DNA of 25,367 nt, from contig CAZEYA010000042.1 in assembly GCA_964516515.1 (NCBI GenBank), positions 1 to 25,367 of the forward strand, given 5' to 3'. Positions 16,790-25,224 of the stretch are shown here, piece by piece. Each line of letters begins with the position of its first letter. Within the stretch, counting starts at the first letter, position 1. A program made the translations under genes and the position numbers. Below the pieces are notes generated by a model. It had not been told where the DNA came from, made no database searches, and worked only from the letters and a program-made list of their open reading frames with translations. The stretch is from JANNOG01 sp964516515 (GTDB lineage Bacteria > Actinomycetota > Actinomycetes > Actinomycetales > JBBAYJ01).

Positions 16790-17218
16790 ATGCGGATCGT
16801 GGACATCCTGCGGCGCAAAGGGCGCGAGGTGGCGACCGTGAGCGGTCACGAGACCGTTCGGACACTCGTCGAGCGGCTGGCCGAACTGCGCGTCGGTGCC
16901 CTCGTCGTGTCCGAGGACAGTCGGCGGATCACGGGCATCATCAGTGAGCGCGACGTCATCCGGGGGCTGCAGCAGCATGGCCCGGGCTTGCTGGACCTGT
17001 CCGTGGAATCGATCATGACCACTGAGGTCTTCACCTGTCCGCCGACGGCGTCGCTGGAGGACCTGATGCGCTTGATGACCGAACGCCGGATCCGTCATAT
17101 CCCGGTGGTCGAGGACGACGTGTTGAGCGGCATCGTCAGCATCGGCGACGTCGTCAAGCACCGCATCGACGAGTTGCAGCATGAGCGGGACCAGCTGATG
17201 GGATACATCACGGGCTGA
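16790..17218 (+). CDS. two-CBS-domain protein
   Basis: This 142-residue soluble protein consists almost entirely of a CBS pair (Bateman module). CBS1 spans about residues 10–65 (VATVSGHETVRTLVERLAEL, ending GIISERDVIRGL), and CBS2 about 75–130 (VFTCPPTASLEDLMRLMTERRIRHIPVV, ending GIVSIGDVVKHRI). Each half shows the G-h-h-S/T-x-x-D nucleotide-ribose-binding motif. Free-standing CBS pairs bind AMP, ATP, SAM or NAD(H) and act as energy sensors for partner proteins. The start is ATG 16790 with GGAGGTG seven bases upstream. No partner gene is adjacent in the same orientation, so its target is unknown. Confidence 0.9.
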   Translation: MRIVDILRRKGREVATVSGHETVRTLVERLAELRVGALVVSEDSRRITGIISERDVIRGLQQHGPGLLDLSVESIMTTEVFTCPPTASLEDLMRLMTERRIRHIPVVEDDVLSGIVSIGDVVKHRIDELQHERDQLMGYITG

Positions 17219-17298
17219 TCCGGCCGCCGCCACTGGGCTCCGCCGACCCGGTGTGGATCGACGTGCTGCAGACCTGAAGCGACTTGGGCGTGGCTACC

Positions 17299-18030
17299 TC
17301 AGGTGAGGTGGCGGAGGTAGCGCTGCGGGTGCTCCAGGAAACCGCGGTGATGCGTCACGAGGTCAAGATCCTCCCAGTCAGTTGGTCGCAGTCCCTGGTC
17401 GTCCAGTTGCAGGATCGTCGCCCCGGGCGTTGCCGCCACGACGGGTGAGTGAGTCGCCACCATGACTTGCGCGGTGGCCGTCCGCGCCAAGTCGGCCAGC
17501 ACGGCGACGAGGTGCAGGGAGCTCTGGAACGACAACGCCGACTCGGGCTCGTCGAGCAGGTACAGCCCCGAGCCGACGAAGCGTGACGACAGCATGGCCA
17601 GGAACGACTGGCCGTGCGACATCTCGTGGAAGCGGGGCTCTAGGCGGCCGCGATCCTGCGGGTTCTCCTCGAGGTACGTGTAAAAGCCGTGCATGGTCTC
17701 GGCCCGCAGGAAGAATCCCCAGCGAGACGCCCCGATACCGCGACGCAGCCGGATTCCCCGCCACAAGTCCGATTCCGAGCCACGACTCGCGTGCCGGGAG
17801 CCGGTGGACCCGCCCTCGGGCGCCATCCCGAAGGCCATCGCGACCGCCTCGATGATCGTCGACTTGCCGGAGCCGTTCTCTCCTACAAGCACCGTGAGCG
17901 GTCCCAGATCCAGGCCGTCCTCCAGGAGCTGGGCGACCGCCGGAACCGAGCCGGGGTATTCCGCGTGCGACAGCGGATGATCGGGGGCGGCCTCGATCCG
18001 GAACACCGGAAGCGCTCGGGCGGCGAACAC
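17299..18030 (-). CDS. SMC/ABC-like AAA ATPase
   Basis: This 243-residue ATPase has Walker A GENGSGKST (about residues 50–58), an ABC-like signature MSHGQSFLAML, Walker B LYLLDEPESAL and a switch histidine in ATHSPVV. There is no membrane segment and no long coiled coil, so it is a compact nucleotide-binding unit of the Rad50/RecF-like AAA_23 group. It begins 53 bp after the uvrA-like gene on the same strand and could be co-transcribed. The GTG 18030 start lacks a good ribosome binding site; GTG 18006 is an alternative. Members of this family occur alone in many actinobacteria with no assigned role. No nuclease partner is adjacent. Confidence 0.82.
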   Translation of the reverse strand: MFAARALPVFRIEAAPDHPLSHAEYPGSVPAVAQLLEDGLDLGPLTVLVGENGSGKSTIIEAVAMAFGMAPEGGSTGSRHASRGSESDLWRGIRLRRGIGASRWGFFLRAETMHGFYTYLEENPQDRGRLEPRFHEMSHGQSFLAMLSSRFVGSGLYLLDEPESALSFQSSLHLVAVLADLARTATAQVMVATHSPVVAATPGATILQLDDQGLRPTDWEDLDLVTHHRGFLEHPQRYLRHLT

Positions 18031-18083
18031 GTGACCATGATGGTGGGCGCATGGTGCAGCGTCACGATCACGTCGGACCCGGG

Positions 18084-20489
18084 TCAGCCGCCGACGTAGG
18101 CGGCGAGGTGTTGGCCCGTAAGGGTGGAGCGGGCGGCGACGAGGTGGGCGGGTGAACCCTCGAAGACGATCCGGCCGCCGTCGCGGCCGGCGCCGGGGCC
18201 GAGGTCGATGATCCAGTCGGCATGTGCCATGACGGCTTGGTGGTGTTCGATGACGATGACGGAGGAGCCGGCATCGACGAGCCGGTCGAGCAGGCCGAGC
18301 AGCTGGTCCACGTCGGCGAGGTGCAGGCCGGTGGTGGGCTCGTCGAGGACGTACACCGAAGAGGACTTGGCTGGCCGCTTCTCGGTCAGGTGGGTGGCCA
18401 GTTTGAGCCGCTGCCGCTCGCCGCCGGACAGCGTGGTCAGGGGTTGCCCGAGGCTGAGGTAGCCCAGTCCGACGTCGGCGAGCCGGTCGAGGACGGCGTG
18501 CGCGGCCGGCGTCTGCGCCGGCCCGGCATTGAAGAACTCCCCGGCCTGGGTCACCGGCATGGCCAGCACCTCACTGATATCGCGACCACCGAGGCGGTAC
18601 TCCAGCACTGCTGCCTGGTACCGCTTACCCTCGCATTCCTCGCAGGTAGTGACGACACCGGCCATCATCGCCAGATCCGTGTAGATGACGCCCGCGCCGT
18701 TGCAGGTGGGGCAGGCACCCTCGGAGTTGGCGCTGAACAGCGCGGCTTTAACGCCGTTGGCCTTCGCGAAGGCCTTGCGGATCGGGTCGAGCAGCCCGGT
18801 GTACGTCGCCGGGTTGCTGCGTCGCGACCCACGAATCGCGCCCTGGTCCATCACCACGACGCCGTCGCGGCCGGCGACCGAGCCGAGCAGCAGCGAGCTC
18901 TTGCCGGAACCGGCGACGCCGGTCACGACGACCAGCACCCCCAGCGGGATGTCGACATCGACCTCGCGCAGGTTGTGCGCGGTCGCGCCTCGAACCGCCA
19001 GCGTGCCGGTGGGTGCCCGCACCGCCTCCTTGAGGCCGGTCCGGTCGTCGAGGTGGCGGCCGGTGATGGTGCCGCTGGCCCGCAACCCCGCGACGGTGCC
19101 CTCGAAGCAGACGGCGCCCCCTGCCATCCCCGCGCCGGGGCCGAGGTCGACCACGTGGTCGGCGATGGCGATCGTCTGTGGTTCGTGCTCCACGACGAGC
19201 ACCGTGTTGCCCTTGTCCCGCAGCCGCAGCAGCAGGGCGTTCATTCGCTGGATGTCGTGGGGGTGCAGACCTGTGGTGGGCTCGTCGAAGACGTAGGTGA
19301 CGTCGGTGAGCGAGGAGCCGAGGTGGCGGATCATCTTGACGCGCTGCGCCTCGCCACCCGACAGCGTGCCCGAAGGCCGGTCGAGCGTGAGATAGCCCAG
19401 CCCGATCTCGACGAACGAGTCGAGGATCTGGTGAAGCGTCGCGAGCAAGGGCGCCACCGACGGCTCGTCCACACCGCTCGCCCACTCGGCCAGGTCGCTG
19501 ATCTGCATCGCGGCGGCGTCCGCGATGCTGATCCCCCTGATCTTCGATGACCGGGCCGCTTCAGCCAGGCGGGTGCCGTTGCACTGCGGACAGGTCGTGA
19601 AGGTCACCGCCCGCTCCACGAACGCGCGGATGTGAGGCTGCAACGAGTCGACGTCCTTGGCGAGGTACGACTTCTGAATCGTCGGGATCAAGCCGGCATA
19701 CGTGAGGTTGACCCCGTCGACCTTGATCTTGGTTGGCTCCTTGTGGAGCAGGTCGCGAGATTCCTTGGCGGTGAACTCACGGATCGGCTTATCGGGGTCG
19801 AAGAATCCGCAGCCGCGGAAGATGCGGCCGTACCAGCCGTCCATGCTGTAACCCGGGATGGTGATTGCCCCCGCGTTCAACGATTTGCTGTCGTCGTACA
19901 GCGCCGACAGGTCCACGTCGGTGACCGAGCCCCGGCCCTCGCAGCGCGGGCACATGCCCCCGGTGATGCTGAAACTGCGTCGCTCCTTGACCGTCGTCGC
20001 GCCACGCTCGATCGTCACGGCCCCCGCCCCGCTGATCGAGGCGACATTGAACGAGAACGCCTGCGGCGAGCCGATGTGCGGCTGCCCGAGCCGGCTGAAC
20101 AGGATGCGCAGCATCGCGGCGGCGTCCGTGGCGGTGCCGACCGTGGAGCGAACATCGCCACCCAACCGCTGCTGGTCCACGAGGATCACCGTCGTCAGCC
20201 CATCCAGCACATCGACCTCGGGTCGCGCCAGCGTTGGCATGAAACCCTGCACGAATGCGCTGTACGTCTCATTGATCAGTCGCTGCGACTCCGCGGCGAT
20301 CGTCCCGAACACCAACGAGCTCTTACCCGAGCCGGAGACGCCGGTGAACACCGTCAGCCGGCGCTTGGGAATCTCGACACTGACGTCCTTGAGATTGTTC
20401 ACCCGCGCGCCGACCACTTGGATCATGTCGTGGGTGTCGGCGGCGTGCAGCGCGGGCGTCCGGTCTTCCGTTCCCGTCACCATGTTCAA
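18084..20489 (-). CDS. UvrA-like ABC ATPase lacking the UvrB-binding region
   Basis: This 801-residue protein has two fused ABC domains. Walker A motifs are GVSGSGKSS (residues 50–58) and GVAGSGKSS in the second half. Signatures are TLSGGEAQRVKM and TLSGGERQRLKL, with Walker B sequences VFDEPTTGLH and VLDEPTTGLH. Zinc-type CxxC pairs remain (CPRC, CPQC, CPTC, CEEC). Housekeeping UvrA is about 950 residues; here the first zinc module and UvrB-interaction domain between Walker A and signature 1 are missing. Such short paralogues are often linked to antibiotic self-protection (DrrC-like) rather than classic excision repair. GGAGGC precedes a TTG start at 20489; ATG 20483 is the alternative. The downstream ATPase may share its transcript. 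Confidence 0.9.
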   Translation of the reverse strand: MNMVTGTEDRTPALHAADTHDMIQVVGARVNNLKDVSVEIPKRRLTVFTGVSGSGKSSLVFGTIAAESQRLINETYSAFVQGFMPTLARPEVDVLDGLTTVILVDQQRLGGDVRSTVGTATDAAAMLRILFSRLGQPHIGSPQAFSFNVASISGAGAVTIERGATTVKERRSFSITGGMCPRCEGRGSVTDVDLSALYDDSKSLNAGAITIPGYSMDGWYGRIFRGCGFFDPDKPIREFTAKESRDLLHKEPTKIKVDGVNLTYAGLIPTIQKSYLAKDVDSLQPHIRAFVERAVTFTTCPQCNGTRLAEAARSSKIRGISIADAAAMQISDLAEWASGVDEPSVAPLLATLHQILDSFVEIGLGYLTLDRPSGTLSGGEAQRVKMIRHLGSSLTDVTYVFDEPTTGLHPHDIQRMNALLLRLRDKGNTVLVVEHEPQTIAIADHVVDLGPGAGMAGGAVCFEGTVAGLRASGTITGRHLDDRTGLKEAVRAPTGTLAVRGATAHNLREVDVDIPLGVLVVVTGVAGSGKSSLLLGSVAGRDGVVVMDQGAIRGSRRSNPATYTGLLDPIRKAFAKANGVKAALFSANSEGACPTCNGAGVIYTDLAMMAGVVTTCEECEGKRYQAAVLEYRLGGRDISEVLAMPVTQAGEFFNAGPAQTPAAHAVLDRLADVGLGYLSLGQPLTTLSGGERQRLKLATHLTEKRPAKSSSVYVLDEPTTGLHLADVDQLLGLLDRLVDAGSSVIVIEHHQAVMAHADWIIDLGPGAGRDGGRIVFEGSPAHLVAARSTLTGQHLAAYVGG

Positions 20490-20514
20490 TCTGCCTCCAT
20501 CTGTCGAACGAGCC

Positions 20515-20700
20515 TCACGCGGCGTCAGTGGTCGAACGGTAGGGGCTGCGTCTGACGGTCATGACCGAGCCGCGCGCACGACCGGCGGTGTCGACCTCCG
20601 GGTCGCCGGCCGTGCGAACGACCAGGTCCACACAGCCGGCGACGGTCGGGACGATGAAGCGGGAGCTGACGTTCCCCCCGGACAACACGCGATAGGAAGA
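20515..20700 (-). pseudogene. possible CpaF/TadA ATPase C-terminal fragment
   Basis: The minus-strand frame contains SGGNVSSRFIVPTVAGCVDL followed by VVRTAGDPEV, then an unrelated-looking tail to the stop at 20515. The pattern GxNV..RF.VPTVAG.(V/I)DLVV is like the C-terminal domain of type IV/Tad secretion ATPases (CpaF). Only about 40 residues match and no ATPase motifs are present, so at best this is a leftover of a larger gene. It is a pattern match by eye. Confidence 0.3.
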
Positions 20701-20810
20701 AGATTGGGCCGGGACCCTGGCGAGCATCAGGAAGGCCAGCGGACTGGAGGAACGCCAGATGACGACGTACGTCGGGGTCTAGCGCTCGCGGCCCACGCGG
20801 ACGAGATGCG

Positions 20811-20943
20811 GGTGATGGGACGCCCAATGCTGCCAGCCGCAGCCACCACCGAAACCGTCGTCGGATAACCCAGCGCCACCTTTGAAGCCAGGGACCGAGC
20901 GAGCATCCTGAGGCAGGCAGGGCTACGGAAGGAGCAACGATGA
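20811..20943 (+). pseudogene. broken hicA toxin remnant
   Basis: Directly before hicB, a frame ending at 20943 reads PSATFEARDRASILRQAGLR then KEQR. SILRQAGL is the hallmark C-terminus of HicA toxins (...PGTLxSILRQAGL). Extending the frame upstream meets an in-frame TAA at 20866–20868 flanked by TETVVG, which aligns without gaps to the TVTVxG strand of HicA. Further upstream the match moves to another frame, with RSHHRN resembling the GSHxxY/F active-site region. So the gene carries at least one stop and probably a frameshift. Its TGA overlaps the hicB ATG (ATGA), the normal hicAB coupling. Confidence 0.6.
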
Positions 20944-21101
20944 CCGGATACGTGGTCGTCTTCGAAGGCGACGAACAGTCTGGGTACTCCGCCTGCAGCC
21001 CGGATGTTCCAGGCGTGGTCGCCGCAGGTGAGAGCCGTGCGGAGACTGAGCAGGTCATGCAAGACGCCATGGCCGAGCACTTGGAGCTGCTGCGGGACTA
21101 G
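20940..21101 (+). CDS. short HicB-family antitoxin
   Basis: This 53-residue protein (MTGYVVVFEGDEQSGYSACS, then PDVPGVVAAGESRAETEQVMQDAMAEHLELLRD) is the HicB RNase-H-like fold core, with the Y-x-h-h-F-E/P-D-x-P-G-h-x-A-x-G pattern. HicB antitoxins bind and block the HicA mRNA interferase; many carry a C-terminal DNA-binding extension. Here the stop follows the LELLR helix, so the tail is missing or the gene is truncated. The ATG has AAGGAG upstream and overlaps the broken hicA. It is probably an orphan, and its ability to self-regulate is doubtful without the tail. Confidence 0.75.
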   Translation: MTGYVVVFEGDEQSGYSACSPDVPGVVAAGESRAETEQVMQDAMAEHLELLRD

Positions 21102-21235
21102 ACCCACGCACCCGGCTGCACCCGGCTCTTCCACACCGCGCTCACCCCCGCCGGCCGGCACACACCACAACTTGACCCACCGGAGGCGCGGTTCCGGGCG
21201 GCGATCCCAGCCGGCTGAGCCCGCGCCGATCCGGC

Positions 21236-21835
21236 TCAGGCGTCGAGCAGGCCCATCCGCCGCAGGAGCCGGCGGGCCAGTTCGAGCTGCCGCTCGGGCG
21301 GATAGCGGCCGGGTTCGGACAGCGCCGATGCGGCGATCCCGTCGGTGCCCGAGACGATCTCGTCGACGACCAGGCCGAGCTCCTGCTCGTCGACCTCTCG
21401 GCGCTCGGCCGCGAACCGGTCCCGCAGGGCCTCGGCGATGAGGGCGTTCGCCGCCGCCGACCGGCGCGCCAGGCCGGCGGCCATCTCCGGGTCACGGGCG
21501 GCCTCGGCGATGCCGACCACCCACACCACAGCCTCCACGCGCCGCGGCTCATCGAGGGGGAGGTACTCGGCGAGCGCGTCCAGCAACGATCCCAACCGGG
21601 CGGTCTCGACCAGGCGGGCCGTCGACTCCTCGCAGACCACTCCGACCGCGTAGTCCAGCAGTTCGCGACGTCCGGAGAAGTGGTGGGTGAGGGACCCGGT
21701 GGTGCAGCCGGCCTCCCGGGCGATCTCACGCATCGAGGCCCCGTCGATGCCGGTCCGATCGATGACGCGGTGGGCAGCCCCTGCGATCTCGCGGCGCCGG
21801 TCGGCTTGCACGGTGGGGGGCACGGCGCCTAGCAT
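21236..21835 (-). CDS. TetR-family regulator of the divergent MFS gene
   Basis: This 199-residue regulator has its helix-turn-helix at about residues 12–57 (REIAGAAHRVIDRTGIDG, MREIAREAGCTTGSLTHHFSGRRELL), followed by a TetR C-terminal domain of the TetR_C_6/BetI-like type (YAVGVVCEESTARLVE...). The ATG at 21835 is the left end of a perfect 34-bp palindrome, and no ribosome binding site precedes it, so leaderless translation is plausible; GTG 21823 is an alternative start. An in-frame ATG at 21925 would place coding sequence across the palindrome and is less likely. It most likely represses itself and the exporter on the other side. Confidence 0.9.
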   Translation of the reverse strand: MLGAVPPTVQADRRREIAGAAHRVIDRTGIDGASMREIAREAGCTTGSLTHHFSGRRELLDYAVGVVCEESTARLVETARLGSLLDALAEYLPLDEPRRVEAVVWVVGIAEAARDPEMAAGLARRSAAANALIAEALRDRFAAERREVDEQELGLVVDEIVSGTDGIAASALSEPGRYPPERQLELARRLLRRMGLLDA

Positions 21836-21866
21836 AACGAACGTTACGCGCGTAACGTTCGTTATG
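21833..21866. promoter_or_regulatory. perfect 34-bp palindrome between tetR and MFS genes
   Basis: Each 17-base half reads CATAACGAACGTTACGC, and the full 34 bp equals its own reverse complement. One end is the tetR ATG; the other end touches the GGAGG ribosome binding site (21866–21870) of the MFS gene. It contains two nested ACGTTACG/CGTAACGT-type dyads, enough for two TetR dimers. Bound repressor would cover both start regions at once. Confidence 0.92.
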
Positions 21867-21875
21867 GAGGATCTC

Positions 21876-23138
21876 ATGGGCCCGGCCGCCCGCCGTCGCA
21901 GCCTGCTCGCCGTCCTGTCCTCCACGGCAGGGCTGGGCCTCGCCTACGGCATCGGCTACACGGTGACCTCGCTGCGGTTCGAGCTGTGGGGGCAGCCCGG
22001 CTGGGTGGTCGGACTGGCGGGGGCCGCGCCCGCCTTCGCCGTCCTGCTGCTGGTGCCCTTCGGCCCGACGGTCGCGTCCCGGGTCGGGCCGGCCCCCGCC
22101 ATGCTCGCCGGCGCCGCGCTCATGGCCGCGACATACGTCCTCATGCCCGTCCTGGACACCCCCGCCTGGTGGCTGGTGCTGCGGGCCGTCGCCGGGGCGG
22201 GGCTGGCCCTGCCGTGGCTCGTCGGCGAGACCTGGATCAACACCGTGGCCGCCGACCGGTGGCGGGGCCGGGTGCTGGCCGCCTACACGATGCTGCTGTT
22301 CGGCGGGTGGGCGGTGGGCGCCCAACTCGTCAACCTCCTCGGCGTCGAGGGCTGGGCGATCTACGGCGCCGGCGTCGCCGCGATGGCGCTGTGCGCACTA
22401 CCGCTCGTCCTGGGCCGGCGCCTCGCGCCCGCCCTGCACGGCGCGGGCGGTCGCTTCCGGCTGCGTGCGGCCGTCGCCCTCGCGCCGATCGCGATGGCCG
22501 CCTCCCTGGTGGGCGGGATCGCCGAGTTCGGCTACATCTCCCTCGTGCCCAGCTACGCCCTGGCGTCCGGCCTACCCACCGACCAGTCGGTCCACGTGCT
22601 GACGGCCCTCGTCGTCGGGGGCGTGATCCTGCAGGCGATCGTGGGGACGCTGGCGGACCGAATGGACCGCGTCCGACTGCTGGCCGGGCTCGGCGTCGCG
22701 CTGTCCGTCGGCGTCGGCGGCCTCGCCCTGGCAGCCGGCTCGTTCGGCGGGAGCCTGATCGCCGCCTTCCTGCTCGGCGGTGTCGTCACCGGCTTCTACT
22801 CCGTCGGGCTCGCCGTCCTGGGCGGGCGAGTGCCGCTCGCGTCACTGGCGGCTGCCAACGCCGCCTACCTCATGGCGTACGAGACCGGCGCCGTCGTGGG
22901 CCCGCTGGTCGGCGGGGCGGCCCTCGACATCTGGCGCCCGCACGGCCTGGCCGTCGTCATGGCAGCCGTCGGGCTGGCGTTCGCAGTGGTCATGCTGCGG
23001 CGGTCACCCGCCACTGCCGTCGCTCGGTCAGGGGTAGCCCCCGACCCACGAGCTTCCGGGCCGGCGCGTGCCCGGACTCCGGCGTCCCCCGGGGGGCCTT
23101 CGGAATCCACGGTCAGAAGGCGCCGCATCCTCCGCTGA
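21876..23138 (+). CDS. MFS transporter (YcaD/sugar-efflux-like)
   Basis: This 420-residue protein has about 12 hydrophobic helices. A motif-A-like loop (PFGPTVASRVG) follows helix 2, and a second copy, GTLADRMDRVR, starts the C-terminal half. The region GETWINTVAADRWRGRVLAAYTM resembles the YcaD/YfkF group of MFS proteins (GExWI...R.RG...). It probably exports a small molecule. I chose ATG 21876 because GGAGG lies five bases upstream; the in-frame ATG at 21864 lies in the palindrome and lacks a site. It is expressed divergently from, and probably under control of, the adjacent TetR. The last 35 residues are a hydrophilic tail. Confidence 0.88.
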   Translation: MGPAARRRSLLAVLSSTAGLGLAYGIGYTVTSLRFELWGQPGWVVGLAGAAPAFAVLLLVPFGPTVASRVGPAPAMLAGAALMAATYVLMPVLDTPAWWLVLRAVAGAGLALPWLVGETWINTVAADRWRGRVLAAYTMLLFGGWAVGAQLVNLLGVEGWAIYGAGVAAMALCALPLVLGRRLAPALHGAGGRFRLRAAVALAPIAMAASLVGGIAEFGYISLVPSYALASGLPTDQSVHVLTALVVGGVILQAIVGTLADRMDRVRLLAGLGVALSVGVGGLALAAGSFGGSLIAAFLLGGVVTGFYSVGLAVLGGRVPLASLAAANAAYLMAYETGAVVGPLVGGAALDIWRPHGLAVVMAAVGLAFAVVMLRRSPATAVARSGVAPDPRASGPARARTPASPGGPSESTVRRRRILR

Positions 23139-23165
23139 CGACGCAGTAGACCTGGCGAGCGGGGC

Positions 23166-24873
23166 CTAAGGTCTGCGGGACGCTCCATTCGGGACCTGCC
23201 ACCTCGGCTGCTCGGGAGGCGGGACGTATCGCGGCTCGCCCCGCGTGCCCGGCTGGGGCACGTCCAGCACCCGGCCCGGCTCGGAAACGGTGGGTCCCGG
23301 GCCCGCAACGGGCGGGGAACCCGCCGGGGATCGCGTGGACCGGGCGGGATCCCCCGGACCGACGTAGCCGATGCCCGCCGGACCGTTGCCCAGCAGACCA
23401 TGCCCACGGTGCACGGCCCCACGATCGCCGCTCCCACGATCGCCGGCCCCACGAGTTCCTCCCCTACGGAGTTCGACGCCGCCCCACCCCAGGCATGGGT
23501 GGCCTGCTCGGGGCTAAGGCCGAAGCGCTCCTGCAGCTGCTCCTGCCGGTTGTTGAAGACTGCTGCAGCCTGATCGGCCCGGATCCCCTCGTCGAGCAGT
23601 TCCTGCTGCCAGATCGGCATCATCTGCTCCAGCAGTGCGCTGCTGTCGACTGTGCGGGGTCGAAGGCCATGCCCGGCTGCAACCCGTGGAACGTCCACCC
23701 ATCGAGGAACACCGTCTGTCCAGGGCTGGCGGGCGGCTGGTCGTCCGGGCCGCCCGGGCCGCGACCGGCCCCGCAGATGAATTGCTCGGCGGCGTCGCGG
23801 GTGATGTTCTGGTCGAAGCAGACGTCGGCGGCAGCTGCCAGGATCGGGGTGACCGGCCCCGCATCGGGCGGCGGGTCGGCGACCAACTGGGCCACGGCGC
23901 TCTGACCCGGTGGCCAGTAGCAGGCGTCCCAGGCACGCGCTCTCGCGGCGATCGAGATCGGCACGGCCACCCCGACACACAGGGCCGCTGCGTTGCTGGC
24001 GAGATCCACCCAGTAGTTCTCGTTGACGCCCCCCGCCTCAGGGAAGCCCGCGTCGACCGTCAGATCCTCCATACCCGAGACGGCCGCGTCGCGGCCCATC
24101 TGGGCGGCAGGAATCAAGAAGGCGATGCCGGCGTACTGCTCGTTGCTCATCGGGGTACCGGTTCGAAGGTTCGACTGAGGGACGTCGAAGACCCGCACGA
24201 TGTTCTCGCCAGTGCCCCGCTGGGCGGCCTCGAAACGGAGACCACGCAGCAGGCTCTCGTCACCGGTCAGCATGTACTGTCGTACCTTCTCGGCCGCGAC
24301 TCTTCTCCGGTGTTCAGAGATCAGCCCGTTGATCGTGGGGTCCAGGGCCCGCTTGGACAATTCTTGGGTGCCGACGGCGACGGCCGTGTTGATCGGCCCG
24401 TTCACCAGCAGGTCCGCGAGGGGATCCGCCATGATCGGCTGAGGGTTGAGCCCATACAGACTCAGATCACGGGCGATGCTCGGCGGCTGGTACGGAACCT
24501 GTTGCGCCAGCAACGAACCCCAGTAGGCGTTCGGGTTCCTCCGCTTCTCTATGCGGGCGAAGACGGCGACGGCCTTCGCGGGCCCGAGCGCGAAGCTCTC
24601 CACGGCGACGTTCGGCGCGAGAAGCCCGTCACTGACGAGATCGTCGAGATTCAAGTCAGGGTGGGGTCGGGCGAACTCCAGCAGCGAGTTGCCGTCGGGT
24701 GTGGAGCCCAGCAGATCCTCGGCGGTCGGCAACGGGGGCCCGTACAACTCGGCATCGGCGGGCGGTGGGTCATCGGCGACGGTCGGTGGCTGCTGGACCT
24801 GCGGGATCGGCACCCCCTGAGCCGACGCGCTCGCCGGCAGCAGGCCCGCCGGGGCGGCGCTGGCCAACAGCAC
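23166..24873 (-). pseudogene. secreted protein of unknown function, apparently frameshifted
   Basis: Coding character runs across three frames. Frame 1 (24873 to about 23650) begins with a signal-like VLLASAAPAGLLPASASAQG, a Pro-rich linker and a long helical region with RNPNAYWGSLLAQQVPYQPP and paired cysteines (DACYW, ADVCFDQ, FICGAG). It ends at FDPAQS. The next frame continues as SALLEQMMPIWQQELLDEGI, then RADQAAAVFNNRQEQLQERF and a Gly/Val-rich segment to about 23390. A third frame supplies a Pro-rich tail (VSEPGRVLDVPQPGTRGEPR) to the stop at 23166. Each change is -1 (or +2). The basic n-region expected before the signal core is also in a different frame (RQRRR). I know no family for it. 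Decay or sequencing error is likely. Confidence 0.5.
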
Positions 24874-24879
24874 GCCGTC

Positions 24880-25220
24880 GTTGCCGTCCGGGGACACCGT
24901 GTCCGTGCCCGGGACCGGGCCTGTCCCCCGCCAGGTTGTGTGACCACCGTCAGGGGTTCTTGCGTCTTCTGCTGATGACGACGGCTGGCGTGCGAGGCGA
25001 CGCCTGGCCGGGTCGGTCCTGGCCGGATCGGTCCTGGCCGGATCGAGGCGACACCGCGGTGAGGACGCCGCTGTACGGAAGTTGCGGGGAGTCTGCTGCT
25101 CAGACAGGCTGCAACACCGACTCCCTCCGGCCGGCCAGATCAGGCGGCGGGATCGTGGAGCACATGCAGGGAGCGCGGCGTTGATCGTGGTCCGGTACGA
25201 GCAGTTCGGCGCGCGAACTG
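24880..25220. other. gene-poor stretch with a small repeat
   Basis: I see no convincing gene here. Open frames in this stretch are Arg- and Pro-rich and show no family character. The only structure is three tandem 15-bp units (CCTGGCCGGATCGGT type) at 25003–25047. This is the junction between the frameshifted secreted gene and the recombinase end. Confidence 0.5.
25003..25047. repeat. three tandem 15-bp repeats
   Basis: CCTGGCCGGGTCGGT, CCTGGCCGGATCGGT and CCTGGCCGGATCGAG follow one another. On the minus strand they would encode DPART-like repeats, but no gene is credible there. Confidence 0.85.
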
Positions 25221-25224
25221 ACAA

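Noticed and set aside
20759..20782. ATG with GGAGG upstream reading MTTYVGV then stop, like the start of an IS110-type transposase
   Set aside because: Seven codons are too few, and no DEDD or other transposase motif follows in any frame.
21102..21235. Continuation of hicB past its stop
   Set aside because: Reading through the TAG gives no HicB tail or helix-turn-helix in any frame.
22865..23980. A 371-codon minus-strand frame as one gene
   Set aside because: Only its middle (about 23390–23650) has protein-like character and belongs to the frameshifted secreted gene. The remainder is antisense to the MFS gene or Arg-rich noise.
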